Assembly (NCBI GenBank): GCA_900769275.1
Contig: CAAGGA010000009.1
Span: 1-13,291, forward strand
DNA from: an uncultured Prevotella sp.
GTDB taxonomy: Bacteria > Bacteroidota > Bacteroidia > Bacteroidales > Bacteroidaceae
Length of the DNA stretch: 13,291 bases
Reading direction: 5' to 3'
The number at the start of each line of letters is the position of its first letter. Position 1 is the first letter of the stretch. Below, in pieces: positions 6,911 to 13,182 of this stretch. Below the pieces are notes generated by a model. The model searched no databases, had not been told where the DNA came from, and was given only the letters and a program-made list of their open reading frames with translations. Made by a program: the position numbers and the translations under genes.

Positions 6911-8227
6911 TTACTTTATGATGTCGCATCCCATGTATGGGACGAGGACTTTCGGAATGCGTATTCCGTCTTCCGTCTGATTGTTTTCGAGGATGGAGGC
7001 AACGATGCGTGGCAGGGCGAGGGCAGAGCCGTTGAGCGTGTGGCAGAGTTCTGTCTTCTTTGTCTCGCTGTTGCGGAAGCGGCATTTCAGGCGGTTAGCC
7101 TGATACGTGTCAAAGTTACTTACGGATGATACTTCGAGCCATCGTTTCTGTGCTTCGGAGTAAACCTCGAAGTCGTAGCATATAGCGGACGTGAAGCTTT
7201 GGTCGCCTCCGCACAGGAGAAGGATGCGATAGGGCAGTTCCAGTTTCTGAAGCAGTCCCTCGACGTGTGCGAGCATCTCTTTGTGAGATTCCTTTGAGTG
7301 TTCGGGCTTGTCGATGCGCACGATTTCAATCTTGGAGAATTCATGCAGTCGGTTAAGCCCTCGCACGTCCTTTCCGTAGCTTCCTGCTTCTCTGCGGAAG
7401 CATTGTGTATAGGCGCAGTTCTTTATAGGCAGGTCTTTCTCGTCGATGATGACATCGCGGTAGATGTTTGTGACGGGAACTTCTGCTGTGGGAATGAGGT
7501 AGAGGTCATCGATTTCGCAGTGGTACATCTGTCCTTCCTTGTCGGGCAACTGTCCTGTGCCGTACCCGGAGGCGGCGTTCACGACGGTAGGCGGCATTAT
7601 TTCCGTGTATCCTGAGGCGCGTGCTTCGTCAAGGAAGAAGTTGATGAGGGCGCGTTGCAGGCGTGCACCGAGTCCTATGTAAACGGGGAATCCTGTTCCT
7701 GTGATTTTGACTCCGAGGTCAAGGTCTATGAGGTTGTATTTCTTTGCGAGATCCCAGTGCGGCAGTTTTGCGGTTTCCACTACAGGGTTGGCATCCCAGT
7801 TGCCTACGGTGTCTTCGGGAGTGCATTCCTTGAGGTTTGATTTTACTACGCGGTTGTCTTCTGCTGAAGCACCTTCCGGCACTTCATCGTATGGTATGTT
7901 CGGTATGGTGCAGAGCAGGGCGTTGAGTTCCTTTTCGGCAGTCTCCATGATTTCCTGCATCTTCCGGCTTTCTTCCTTGAGGGCAGCGACGGCTTCTTTT
8001 GCCTGTTCTGCTTCGTCTTTCCTGCCTTCTTTCATGAGTTTGCCGATATTTCCGGCGGCTTTTTTCTGTTCAGAGAGCAGGTTGTCCATTTTCTGTTGCG
8101 CCTCACGACGTCTCTTGTCGATGGCGATAGCGTTGCCGACGGCCTCTTTTGCACCCTTGAAATGTTTTTTCTCAAGACCTGCAATGACGCGTTCGGTCTC
8201 TTCGCTGATTTGTTTTAGTGTAAGCAT
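6911..8227 (-). CDS. serS: Seryl-tRNA synthetase
   Basis: The product is a class II aminoacyl-tRNA synthetase that charges tRNA-Ser (and tRNA-Sec where present) with serine in the cytoplasm. It is 438 residues long, close to the usual 425-430. Residues 1-110 form the N-terminal antiparallel coiled-coil arm that contacts the tRNA long variable arm. Motif 1 is around ARLQRALINFF (188-198). TAEV (247-250) lies in the serine pocket. Motif 2 is FRREAGSYGKDVRGLNRLHEF (277-297, key residues Arg278, Arg279, Glu280, Arg289, Glu296). Motif 3 is NGSALALPR (399-407). All three motifs are intact. The ATG at 8227 is supported by a well-placed promoter about 75 bases upstream. It heads the minus-strand block that continues into nfnAB. 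Confidence 0.98.
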   Translation of the reverse strand: MLTLKQISEETERVIAGLEKKHFKGAKEAVGNAIAIDKRRREAQQKMDNLLSEQKKAAGNIGKLMKEGRKDEAEQAKEAVAALKEESRKMQEIMETAEKELNALLCTIPNIPYDEVPEGASAEDNRVVKSNLKECTPEDTVGNWDANPVVETAKLPHWDLAKKYNLIDLDLGVKITGTGFPVYIGLGARLQRALINFFLDEARASGYTEIMPPTVVNAASGYGTGQLPDKEGQMYHCEIDDLYLIPTAEVPVTNIYRDVIIDEKDLPIKNCAYTQCFRREAGSYGKDVRGLNRLHEFSKIEIVRIDKPEHSKESHKEMLAHVEGLLQKLELPYRILLLCGGDQSFTSAICYDFEVYSEAQKRWLEVSSVSNFDTYQANRLKCRFRNSETKKTELCHTLNGSALALPRIVASILENNQTEDGIRIPKVLVPYMGCDIIK

Positions 8228-8301
8228 TGTCTGTAATATGTTGTTTTATTATTGTTTACTAAAGTAAAAAGTTTGTAGGCTTTGACGTTTCAACATCACT
8301 G

Positions 8302-8333
8302 CAAAGGTACGAATTATATTCGGAACCTGCAAA
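8302..8333 (-). promoter_or_regulatory. serS promoter (Bacteroidota -33/-7 type)
   Basis: On the minus strand TTTG (8333-8330) is followed by exactly 20 bases and TACCTTTG (8309-8302). This is a full match to the Bacteroidota consensus TTTG-N19-21-TAnnTTTG. Transcription would start near 8297, giving a leader of about 70 bases before the serS ATG. The leader contains a small hairpin (TTTAC 8255-8259 / GTAAA 8264-8268) and no riboswitch that I recognise. It is the only clear promoter for the minus-strand block. Confidence 0.85.
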
Positions 8334-8427
8334 TTTTTCGCTGTTCTTTAGGTGCACAATGCCGATATTGCGGGAATTGTATGGGTGGGTGTGCGAAAAG
8401 GACGGTGGGAGAAATGTTTCCTTATTG

Positions 8428-8459
8428 TTTGGTTATCTCGCGGATTATTGTTATTTTTG
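8428..8459 (+). promoter_or_regulatory. Promoter of the LuxR-type regulator gene
   Basis: TTTG (8428-8431), 20 bases, then TATTTTTG (8452-8459) fully match TTTG-N19-21-TAnnTTTG. Transcription would begin near 8464, leaving about 25 bases before the ATG at 8490. This promoter and the serS promoter are divergent, with about 95 bases between their -33 boxes. Confidence 0.85.
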
Positions 8460-8489
8460 CATCCGTAAACGCATGATTTCTGACCGACA

Positions 8490-9068
8490 ATGCCACAGAT
8501 ACGCTTTGCCATCATAGATTCCAATATTCTTGTATGCCTCGGGCTGCAGCACTTGCTTTGTGACCTTTTGCCTATGGCTGAGGTAGTCATCTGCGAGTCG
8601 TACGAGGAGCTAACCTCGCAGGAGAACCCTGATTTCCTGCATTATTTCGTTTCGTCGAGGATATACTTTGAGCATACGCAGTTTTTCCGTGGGCATCCCA
8701 GGAAGAGCATTGTCCTTGTCAGCGGCGACATGATGATAAGTAATGTCCATACGCTCAATGTCTGTCAGGATGAGAAGTCCCTTGTGCGTGACATCATGTC
8801 GCTGCAGAGCAAGGGGCATGACCATGCCATCAGTATGGCACGTAATGCGATGGACTCAATGCCGCAATTGTCACCGAGGGAGGTTGAGGTTGCGGTACTG
8901 CTCTGTCACGGACTGATAAACAAGGAGATAGCGGAGCGTCTCCACGTTAGTGTCACGACGGTGATGACGCATCGCAGGAATATCATGGAGAAGCTGCATG
9001 CCCGCTCGCTTGCAGACATATTGCTCTACTGCGTAGTCAATGGCATTGTGGCAGTGGAGGAATTGTAG
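8490..9068 (+). CDS. LuxR-type transcriptional regulator with degenerate receiver-like domain
   Basis: The product is a 192-residue probable DNA-binding regulator of NarL/LuxR architecture. Residues 127-182 are a GerE/LuxR helix-turn-helix: LSPREVEVAVLLCHGLINKE, then EIAERLHVSVTTVMTHRRNIMEKL, then a final helix. Residues 4-105 resemble a receiver fold, starting with strand FAIIDSN (Asp10 kept) and helix ILVCLGLQHLL. At the expected phospho-acceptor strand the sequence is FLHYFVSSRIYF (49-60), with no Asp. It is therefore unlikely to be phosphorylated like a standard response regulator and may instead sense a ligand or act constitutively. No histidine kinase is nearby. The TonB-dependent receptor gene follows in the same direction after 162 bases, which suggests that it is a target; this is inference. 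Confidence 0.85.
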   Translation: MPQIRFAIIDSNILVCLGLQHLLCDLLPMAEVVICESYEELTSQENPDFLHYFVSSRIYFEHTQFFRGHPRKSIVLVSGDMMISNVHTLNVCQDEKSLVRDIMSLQSKGHDHAISMARNAMDSMPQLSPREVEVAVLLCHGLINKEIAERLHVSVTTVMTHRRNIMEKLHARSLADILLYCVVNGIVAVEEL

Positions 9069-9071
9069 TCG

Positions 9072-9119
9072 GTTGTTTTGTTGTTTGGTTGTTTTGTTGT
9101 TTTGTTGTCTGGTTGCTTG
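9072..9119. repeat. Octanucleotide microsatellite, GTTGTTTK x 6
   Basis: Six tandem 8-bp units start at 9072, 9080, 9088, 9096, 9104 and 9112. They read GTTGTTTT, GTTGTTTG, GTTGTTTT, GTTGTTTT, GTTGTCTG and GTTGCTTG. The tract starts three bases after the regulator stop codon and ends 53 bases before the -33 box of the receptor promoter. The strands are sharply asymmetric, with no A and few C on the plus strand. Confidence 0.93.
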
Positions 9120-9172
9120 CCGCGCGCAGCAGGATGTGTATTTCTCCGGTGTAAATATCCTTAAAAATCAGT

Positions 9173-9204
9173 ATTGCCGGTGTTGCGGAAAAGCCGTAAC
9201 TTTG
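9173..9204 (+). promoter_or_regulatory. Promoter of the TonB-dependent receptor gene
   Basis: ATTG (9173-9176), 20 bases, then TAACTTTG (9197-9204) match the Bacteroidota pattern except for one base of the -33 box. Transcription would start near 9209, about 22 bases before the ATG at 9231. This rules out the longer reading frame beginning at 9174 and shows that the receptor can be transcribed independently of the regulator. Confidence 0.82.
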
Positions 9205-9230
9205 CACCCGGAAAAGAACAATACGGAAAA

Positions 9231-11597
9231 ATGGATATGAAATTATCAGTGACATTGCTCCTTGCGGTTGCGGCAATGGAGGTCGGTGCAGAGGCATCGG
9301 ACAGTATTCGCAACGTAGAACTGGAGGAGGTTTCAGTAGTGTCTGGCATCAAGGAAAACGGCTTGATGCGTCAGCAGCCGGCATCATCAATGGTTATAAG
9401 CGGTGCGACGATGGAAGCGAATCAGGGGAAGTCGATGAAGACGCTTTCCCATCTTGTACCAAATCTTTTTATCCCTGACTACGGCAGTCATCTGACCAGT
9501 GCTTTCTATATACGCGGTATAGGCAGCAGGATAAACACCCCGGCAGTAGGTCTTTATGTGGACGATTTGCCGTATCTCGACAAGTCGGCTTTTGATTTTA
9601 ACCTGACAGACGTGGAAAGGGTCGATGTGATGCGTGGTCCTCAGGGGACGTTGTACGGCAGGAATACATTGGGAGGCGTAGTGCGTGTATATACCCGCAA
9701 TCCGTTTCATTATCGTGGTACTGACATATCCCTCGGTTATGCCACGGGTGACAACCACCGCAACGTGTCGCTTTCTCATTTCCATCGTATCTCGGACAGG
9801 TTCGCTTTCTCTGCGGGCGGCTACTATGAGGGAGGAGATGGATTCTTCAAGAATGCGCTGACAGGAAAGAGGGTGGATGATACACAGACGGCAGGAGGCA
9901 GGCTCCGTGGGATATACAAGGCTACCGACCGCCTTTCCTTTGACCTCTCGGTCAATTACGACTATTGCGATGAGGGAGCATATCCTTATTATTATATGGG
10001 AAGCCTTACGGAAAACGAGCAATATCCCGACCTTATAGGGAAGATAAGCAATAACCGTGAGAACACGTACCGTCGCAATCTCTTCAATGCCGGGCTGAAG
10101 ATTACTTACGAATGGGACGGCATGGTGCTTAATTCCGTGACGAGTTACCAGAACCTGTGTGACCGTATGTTCCTCGATCAGGATTTCCTTTCTGCTGACA
10201 TATATACCTTGGAGCAGCGTCAGCGTATCAATACCCTCAACGAGGAACTGACCGTGAGGTCAAGGCACGGCAAGGTGTGGAACTGGGTGAGCGGTGCGAA
10301 TATCACGCAGCAGTGGCTCGGTACGACAGGTCCTGTAACGTTTTGCAGTGACGGACTGGCATGGCTTCAGGGCAATATAAACTCTGCCATGCCTGCCAAC
10401 CCGCAGATGTCCTTGAATTTCCGCACTGAAACCCTCGGAATGGGAGGAAGTTTTGACACTCCGATGCTCAATCTCGGCATATACCATCAGTCTGTTTTCT
10501 GCATGACCAAGGCTCTTTCGCTCACGGCAGGCATACGTCTCGACTACGAGAAGAACAGTATGGACTATGATGCTCCGGCGGAGATAGAGTACGGTTTCCG
10601 TATGCCGATGATGAGAGTTGATTTTCAAGATCTTACGGCAAGTATAACGGAATACCGCGGGACGATGGACAATGATCACTTCGAGGTGCTTCCGAAGGTG
10701 GCATTGAAGTATGATTTCGATGCCGGCAGCAACGTCTATCTCTCATTGTCACGCGGTATGCGCAGCGGAGGGTATAACGTGCAGATGTTCTCCGACATAC
10801 TTGAGGGCGCAATGCAGAAGAAGATGATGGACGGGGTGAGGGATGCCGTCTTCGCTTATCTTGACAAGAATATGCCAATGATGGCAGAGAAACTGAAGCC
10901 AGTGATTTCTGCCGCCATGCCGCAGACGGAGATGCCCGAGGTCGATGTCGTGGCATACGACCCCGAATATTCGTGGAATTACGAGGTCGGTACGCACCTT
11001 ACCCTTGCAGACCGCACCCTGATGCTTGACGGAGCAGTGTTCTACAACCGCGTCAATGACCAGCAGATAGCCCGATTCGCACCTTCCGGACTTGGCAGGA
11101 TGATGGTCAATGCGGGAAAGAGCAAGAGTTACGGAGGGGAGATAACCTTGATGTGGTCTCCAAGCCGCAACCTTATGCTGCGCGGAAACTACGGTTATAC
11201 GCAGGCCACTTTTACGGATTACAATACTGCATCGGATGCGGAGTCAGGACAGGGGGCTGACTATTCGGGCAAGTACGTGCCGTTTGTGCCGAAGCATACG
11301 ATGAACGTGGATGCCGCATATACCTGGTATTCAGGCGAGAATGCACTGACCCTCGGTGCAGGTTGCTCGGGGGCGGGACGCATATACTGGACAGAAGCAA
11401 ACACTGTCAGCGAACCTTTCTACGCCCTTCTCGGTGCCCGCCTGTCGTATCAGACGCCGAGGTTTACCGTGACGCTGTGGGGCAAGAACCTGCTTGACAA
11501 GGATTATTCCACGTTCTATTTTGAGAGTGCCTCCCGTGGCTTTGAGCAGCGAGCCAAGCCTGCGAGAGTGGGAGTGGACGTTAAGCTGCATCTGTAG
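9231..11597 (+). CDS. TonB-dependent outer-membrane receptor
   Basis: The product is a 788-residue outer-membrane importer powered by TonB-ExbBD. A signal peptide spans about residues 1-22 (core LSVTLLLAVAA). The TonB box is probably EEVSVVSG (32-39). The plug domain (about 45-157) includes YIRGIGSR, DDLPYLDKSAF and the typical VERVDVMRGPQGTLYGRNTLGG (129-149, key residues Arg135, Gly136, Pro137). The rest is a 22-strand type barrel ending in GKNLLDKDYSTFY and RVGVDVKLHL. There is no CarboxypepD-like N-terminal extension and no SusD gene, so it is not a SusC-type glycan importer. It resembles siderophore, heme or cofactor receptors, but the ligand cannot be assigned. Residues 519-568 form a Met-rich insert in a predicted loop. 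The ATG at 9231 follows its own promoter; an in-frame ATG at 9237 is an alternative. Confidence 0.93.
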   Translation: MDMKLSVTLLLAVAAMEVGAEASDSIRNVELEEVSVVSGIKENGLMRQQPASSMVISGATMEANQGKSMKTLSHLVPNLFIPDYGSHLTSAFYIRGIGSRINTPAVGLYVDDLPYLDKSAFDFNLTDVERVDVMRGPQGTLYGRNTLGGVVRVYTRNPFHYRGTDISLGYATGDNHRNVSLSHFHRISDRFAFSAGGYYEGGDGFFKNALTGKRVDDTQTAGGRLRGIYKATDRLSFDLSVNYDYCDEGAYPYYYMGSLTENEQYPDLIGKISNNRENTYRRNLFNAGLKITYEWDGMVLNSVTSYQNLCDRMFLDQDFLSADIYTLEQRQRINTLNEELTVRSRHGKVWNWVSGANITQQWLGTTGPVTFCSDGLAWLQGNINSAMPANPQMSLNFRTETLGMGGSFDTPMLNLGIYHQSVFCMTKALSLTAGIRLDYEKNSMDYDAPAEIEYGFRMPMMRVDFQDLTASITEYRGTMDNDHFEVLPKVALKYDFDAGSNVYLSLSRGMRSGGYNVQMFSDILEGAMQKKMMDGVRDAVFAYLDKNMPMMAEKLKPVISAAMPQTEMPEVDVVAYDPEYSWNYEVGTHLTLADRTLMLDGAVFYNRVNDQQIARFAPSGLGRMMVNAGKSKSYGGEITLMWSPSRNLMLRGNYGYTQATFTDYNTASDAESGQGADYSGKYVPFVPKHTMNVDAAYTWYSGENALTLGAGCSGAGRIYWTEANTVSEPFYALLGARLSYQTPRFTVTLWGKNLLDKDYSTFYFESASRGFEQRAKPARVGVDVKLHL

Positions 11598-11598
11598 A

Positions 11599-11613
11599 TT
11601 GTTCTGTTTTTCC
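11599..11613. repeat. 15-bp direct repeat, left copy
   Basis: TTGTTCTGTTTTTCC occurs here and again, identically, at 11777-11791. The two copies flank the palindromic 22-bp array in the gap between the receptor gene and kdsB. This copy starts two bases after the receptor stop codon. Confidence 0.85.
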
Positions 11614-11652
11614 TATTTGGATATGATGGGGAAACGCCTTTGTAACTAATTG

Positions 11653-11765
11653 AAGTACAACAAATTGCAAAAGCGTTGATATTGCATTGCAAAAGCTTGG
11701 CTTTTACCGTGCAATATCAACGCTTTTACTGTGTAATAGCGGCGCTTTCGCAATGTGAAAACATA
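11653..11765. repeat. 22-bp repeat array in inverted arrangement
   Basis: Five 22-base units surround a 3-base centre (11697-11699). Two lie on the minus strand (11653-11674, 11675-11696) and three on the plus strand (11700-11721, 11722-11743, 11744-11765). Read outward from the centre, four begin GCTTTT and the fifth GCTTTC. The best-conserved units continue with TGCAATGCAATATCAAC or AC-GTG-AAT-type sequence. Because orientation flips at the centre, the array forms a large palindrome (see 11669-11727). It fills most of the 212-bp gap between the receptor gene and kdsB and has no coding potential. Confidence 0.8.
11669..11727. terminator. Long hairpin, probable bidirectional terminator
   Basis: AAAAGCGTTGATATTGCA (11669-11686) is perfectly complementary to 11710-11727, an 18-bp stem. 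Inside it, AAAAGC (11691-11696) pairs with GCTTTT (11700-11705) around the loop TTG, with a 4x4 internal loop between the two stems. It lies between the convergent receptor gene and kdsB and is the natural candidate to stop both transcripts. It arises from the inverted layout of the 22-bp units. Confidence 0.7.
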
Positions 11766-11776
11766 GCTATTTGTTT

Positions 11777-11791
11777 TTGTTCTGTTTTTCC
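11777..11791. repeat. 15-bp direct repeat, right copy
   Basis: Identical to TTGTTCTGTTTTTCC at 11599-11613, with 163 bases between the copies. This copy overlaps the left arm of the hairpin at 11782-11805. Confidence 0.85.
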
Positions 11792-11805
11792 GTATTGAAA
11801 AACAG
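11782..11805 (-). terminator. Hairpin just downstream of kdsB
   Basis: CTGTTTTTC (11782-11790) pairs perfectly with GAAAAACAG (11797-11805) around a 6-base loop. It begins four bases after the kdsB stop codon on the minus strand. The stem is AT-rich and the minus-strand tail is A-rich (AACAAAAACAAAT), so it may act as a 3'-end stabiliser as much as a terminator. Confidence 0.55.
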
Positions 11806-11809
11806 CATT

Positions 11810-12547
11810 TCAGGAGAGCAGTTTCTCCGCTGCTGCAAGGTCTTCGGGGGTGTCAATGCCGATGGTTTCGATGTCGGTGATTCCGACCTTTATCCTGTAT
11901 CCGTTCTGCAGCCAGCGCAACTGTTCGAGGCTTTCGGCAATCTCAAGCGAGGACTGCGGCAGGGAAGTAATCTCACGGAGCACGTTGCGGCGGTAAGCAT
12001 ACAGCCCGATATGCTTGAGGAAAGGGTAGGAGAGAGGCCATTCGCCTTTCTCTTTTCCCCTGATAAAGGGGATGACCGACCGGCTGAAATACATGGCGAA
12101 ATGCCGGTTGTCGGTGACAATCTTGGGAGAGTTGGCATTGCTGATGACCTCGATGTCGCGAGTGAATGGAATGCCGAGGGTGGCAATCTGTGTGTCGGCA
12201 TCTTCAAAGCATCGGCAAACCTCTTCTATCTGACTGCCGTGAATGAATGGTTCGTCGCCCTGAATGTTGATGACAACGTCATAGTCACCTCCTATTTTCT
12301 CGATGGCTTCCTCTATTCTGTCGGTACCGCTCTTATGGTCTGCAGAGGTCATGACGACGTTGCCGCCCCACGACTTCACATGGTCGAAGATGCGAGAATC
12401 ATCGGTAGCGACGTAAGCGGTGTCGAGACATTCGGTCACCTTTTCGTAAACACGCTGTATGACCGTCTTGCCGCATAGCATTGCAAGAGGCTTGCCCGGA
12501 AAGCGCGTGGAGGCATAGCGGGCTGGGATTATTCCTATGAATTTCAT
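11810..12547 (-). CDS. kdsB: 3-deoxy-manno-octulosonate cytidylyltransferase (CMP-Kdo synthetase)
   Basis: The enzyme couples Kdo to CTP, giving CMP-Kdo and pyrophosphate, the activated sugar for the LPS inner core; it acts in the cytoplasm. The product has 245 residues, the usual length. Family motifs are intact. IPARYASTRFPGKPL (7-21) is the nucleotide-binding loop, with Arg10 and Lys19. ATDD is at 47-50. SGTDRI (73-78) is followed by NIQGDEPFI (94-102) around the metal-binding Asp98. HIGLYAYR (179-186), ESLEQLRWLQNG (205-216) and GIDTPEDL (230-237) complete the set. The ATG at 12547 gives the expected MKFIGIIPAR start. It is convergent with the receptor gene and 295 bases from the broken lipoprotein gene upstream. 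Confidence 0.97.
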   Translation of the reverse strand: MKFIGIIPARYASTRFPGKPLAMLCGKTVIQRVYEKVTECLDTAYVATDDSRIFDHVKSWGGNVVMTSADHKSGTDRIEEAIEKIGGDYDVVINIQGDEPFIHGSQIEEVCRCFEDADTQIATLGIPFTRDIEVISNANSPKIVTDNRHFAMYFSRSVIPFIRGKEKGEWPLSYPFLKHIGLYAYRRNVLREITSLPQSSLEIAESLEQLRWLQNGYRIKVGITDIETIGIDTPEDLAAAEKLLS

Positions 12548-12597
12548 TGCATGAGGTCTGTTAATGTAGGTTCTGAAACCCTCCTTAATTTATTAGT

Positions 12598-12645
12598 CAA
12601 ATGTATGTTGGTTTGCAAACGCATGGCTTACCGGTTGCAAATTTA
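12598..12645 (-). promoter_or_regulatory. Candidate kdsB promoter region with two -7 boxes
   Basis: On the minus strand two TAnnTTTG matches precede kdsB: TACATTTG (12605-12598) and TAAATTTG (12645-12638). Neither has a good TTTG box at 19-21 bases upstream, so which one is used, if either, is unclear. The rest of the 12548-12842 gap holds a small hairpin (CCTGA/TCAGG near 12655-12672), a T9 tract near 12690 and two copies of ATGTTGGTTTG (12605-12615, 12754-12764). I see no gene in it. Confidence 0.4.
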
Positions 12646-12822
12646 CATAAAAATCCTGAATTGTAAGTCAGGCGGGAAGAAGAAATCGTTTTTTTTTAGA
12701 GGAATGAGACCTATCTGTCATCCTAACCGTCCAATCTGGTATGTAACTTCTTCATGTTGGTTTGTAGATACCATATTCGTGTTCGACAAATGCCACAGAA
12801 CTTGTCATTCCCTGACTTTATT

Positions 12823-12847
12823 GGTAAATGTTTCCTAAATATTTACC
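12823..12847. other. Weak inverted repeat at the lipoprotein gene end
   Basis: GGTAAAT (12823-12829) pairs with ATTTACC (12841-12847) around an 11-base loop. It overlaps the stop codon of the broken lipoprotein gene. The stem is short and AT-rich with no U-tract, so its role as a terminator is doubtful. Confidence 0.3.
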
Positions 12848-13116
12848 GACTTTTTAGAGTAAACTCTTCTATATAAGAGAAACTCATCTTTCGCCAAGTC
12901 TGGTCAACGCCATCCTCCATGACAAGCATACACTCAACGGGATTCTCCTTGTTGTCATCAAATGACGAATACATGATGTCTGTGTTCTCTGAAACCGACA
13001 TAGTAATCTCGACCAACTTGTCTTTGAGTTCATCATCGTCATTGCATGATACCATTCCGATAGCAGAAAGGATAACGACAAATAATGTTGAAAAAAAATA
13101 ATTTCATTGTCTTCAT
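12843..13116 (-). pseudogene. Broken small lipoprotein gene (DUF4377-like), frameshifted at an A8/T8 run
   Basis: From 13055 to 12843 the minus strand encodes MVSCNDDDELKDK and on to YIEEFTLKSR. The same frame runs upstream through a hydrophobic stretch (TLFVVILSAIGMVSC) that is a classic lipoprotein signal with Cys lipobox, but it has no start codon: a TGA sits just before it. The natural ATG at 13116 or 13107 (MKTMKLFF) is in another frame. Removing one base from the eight-base A run at 13091-13098 (T run on the coding strand) joins them into one perfect lipoprotein start. The body, with ECMLVMEDG and W..M.F.YIEEF, recalls the DUF4377 family of Bacteroidota lipoproteins. That family normally continues after this Phe with a Tyr/Gly-rich segment of some 30 residues, absent here. 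The gene is a pseudogene, phase-variable, or contains a sequencing error. Confidence 0.7.
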
Positions 13117-13182
13117 AATATCATTTGTTTATCTCTTATGTATTGAGTTCACGTTAGTTGATTATATGCCTCCTTTATGACT

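Noticed and set aside
6052..6921. 289-codon open frame on the plus strand
   Set aside because: It is antisense to the NfnA part of nfnAB; low-complexity composition typical of a shadow frame.
8228..8301. Regulatory leader (T-box or riboswitch) in front of serS
   Set aside because: The roughly 70-base leader has only one 5-bp hairpin and no T-box or riboswitch landmark; T-boxes are not expected in this phylum.
9174..9230. Longer N-terminus for the TonB-dependent receptor
   Set aside because: These bases contain the promoter and probable transcription start; the signal peptide begins at 9231 or 9237.
9387..10022. 211-codon open frame on the minus strand
   Set aside because: It is antisense to the plug and first barrel strands of the receptor; no family resemblance.
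11771..12478. 235-codon open frame on the plus strand
   Set aside because: It is wholly antisense to kdsB, whose motifs are complete; no promoter or recognisable domain.
12605..12764. 11-bp direct repeat ATGTTGGTTTG at 12605-12615 and 12754-12764
   Set aside because: Short and low in complexity, with no matching flanks; probably chance.
13170..13177. Shine-Dalgarno-like AAAGGAGG on the minus strand
   Set aside because: No start codon follows at a usable distance, and genes of this phylum rarely depend on such sites.
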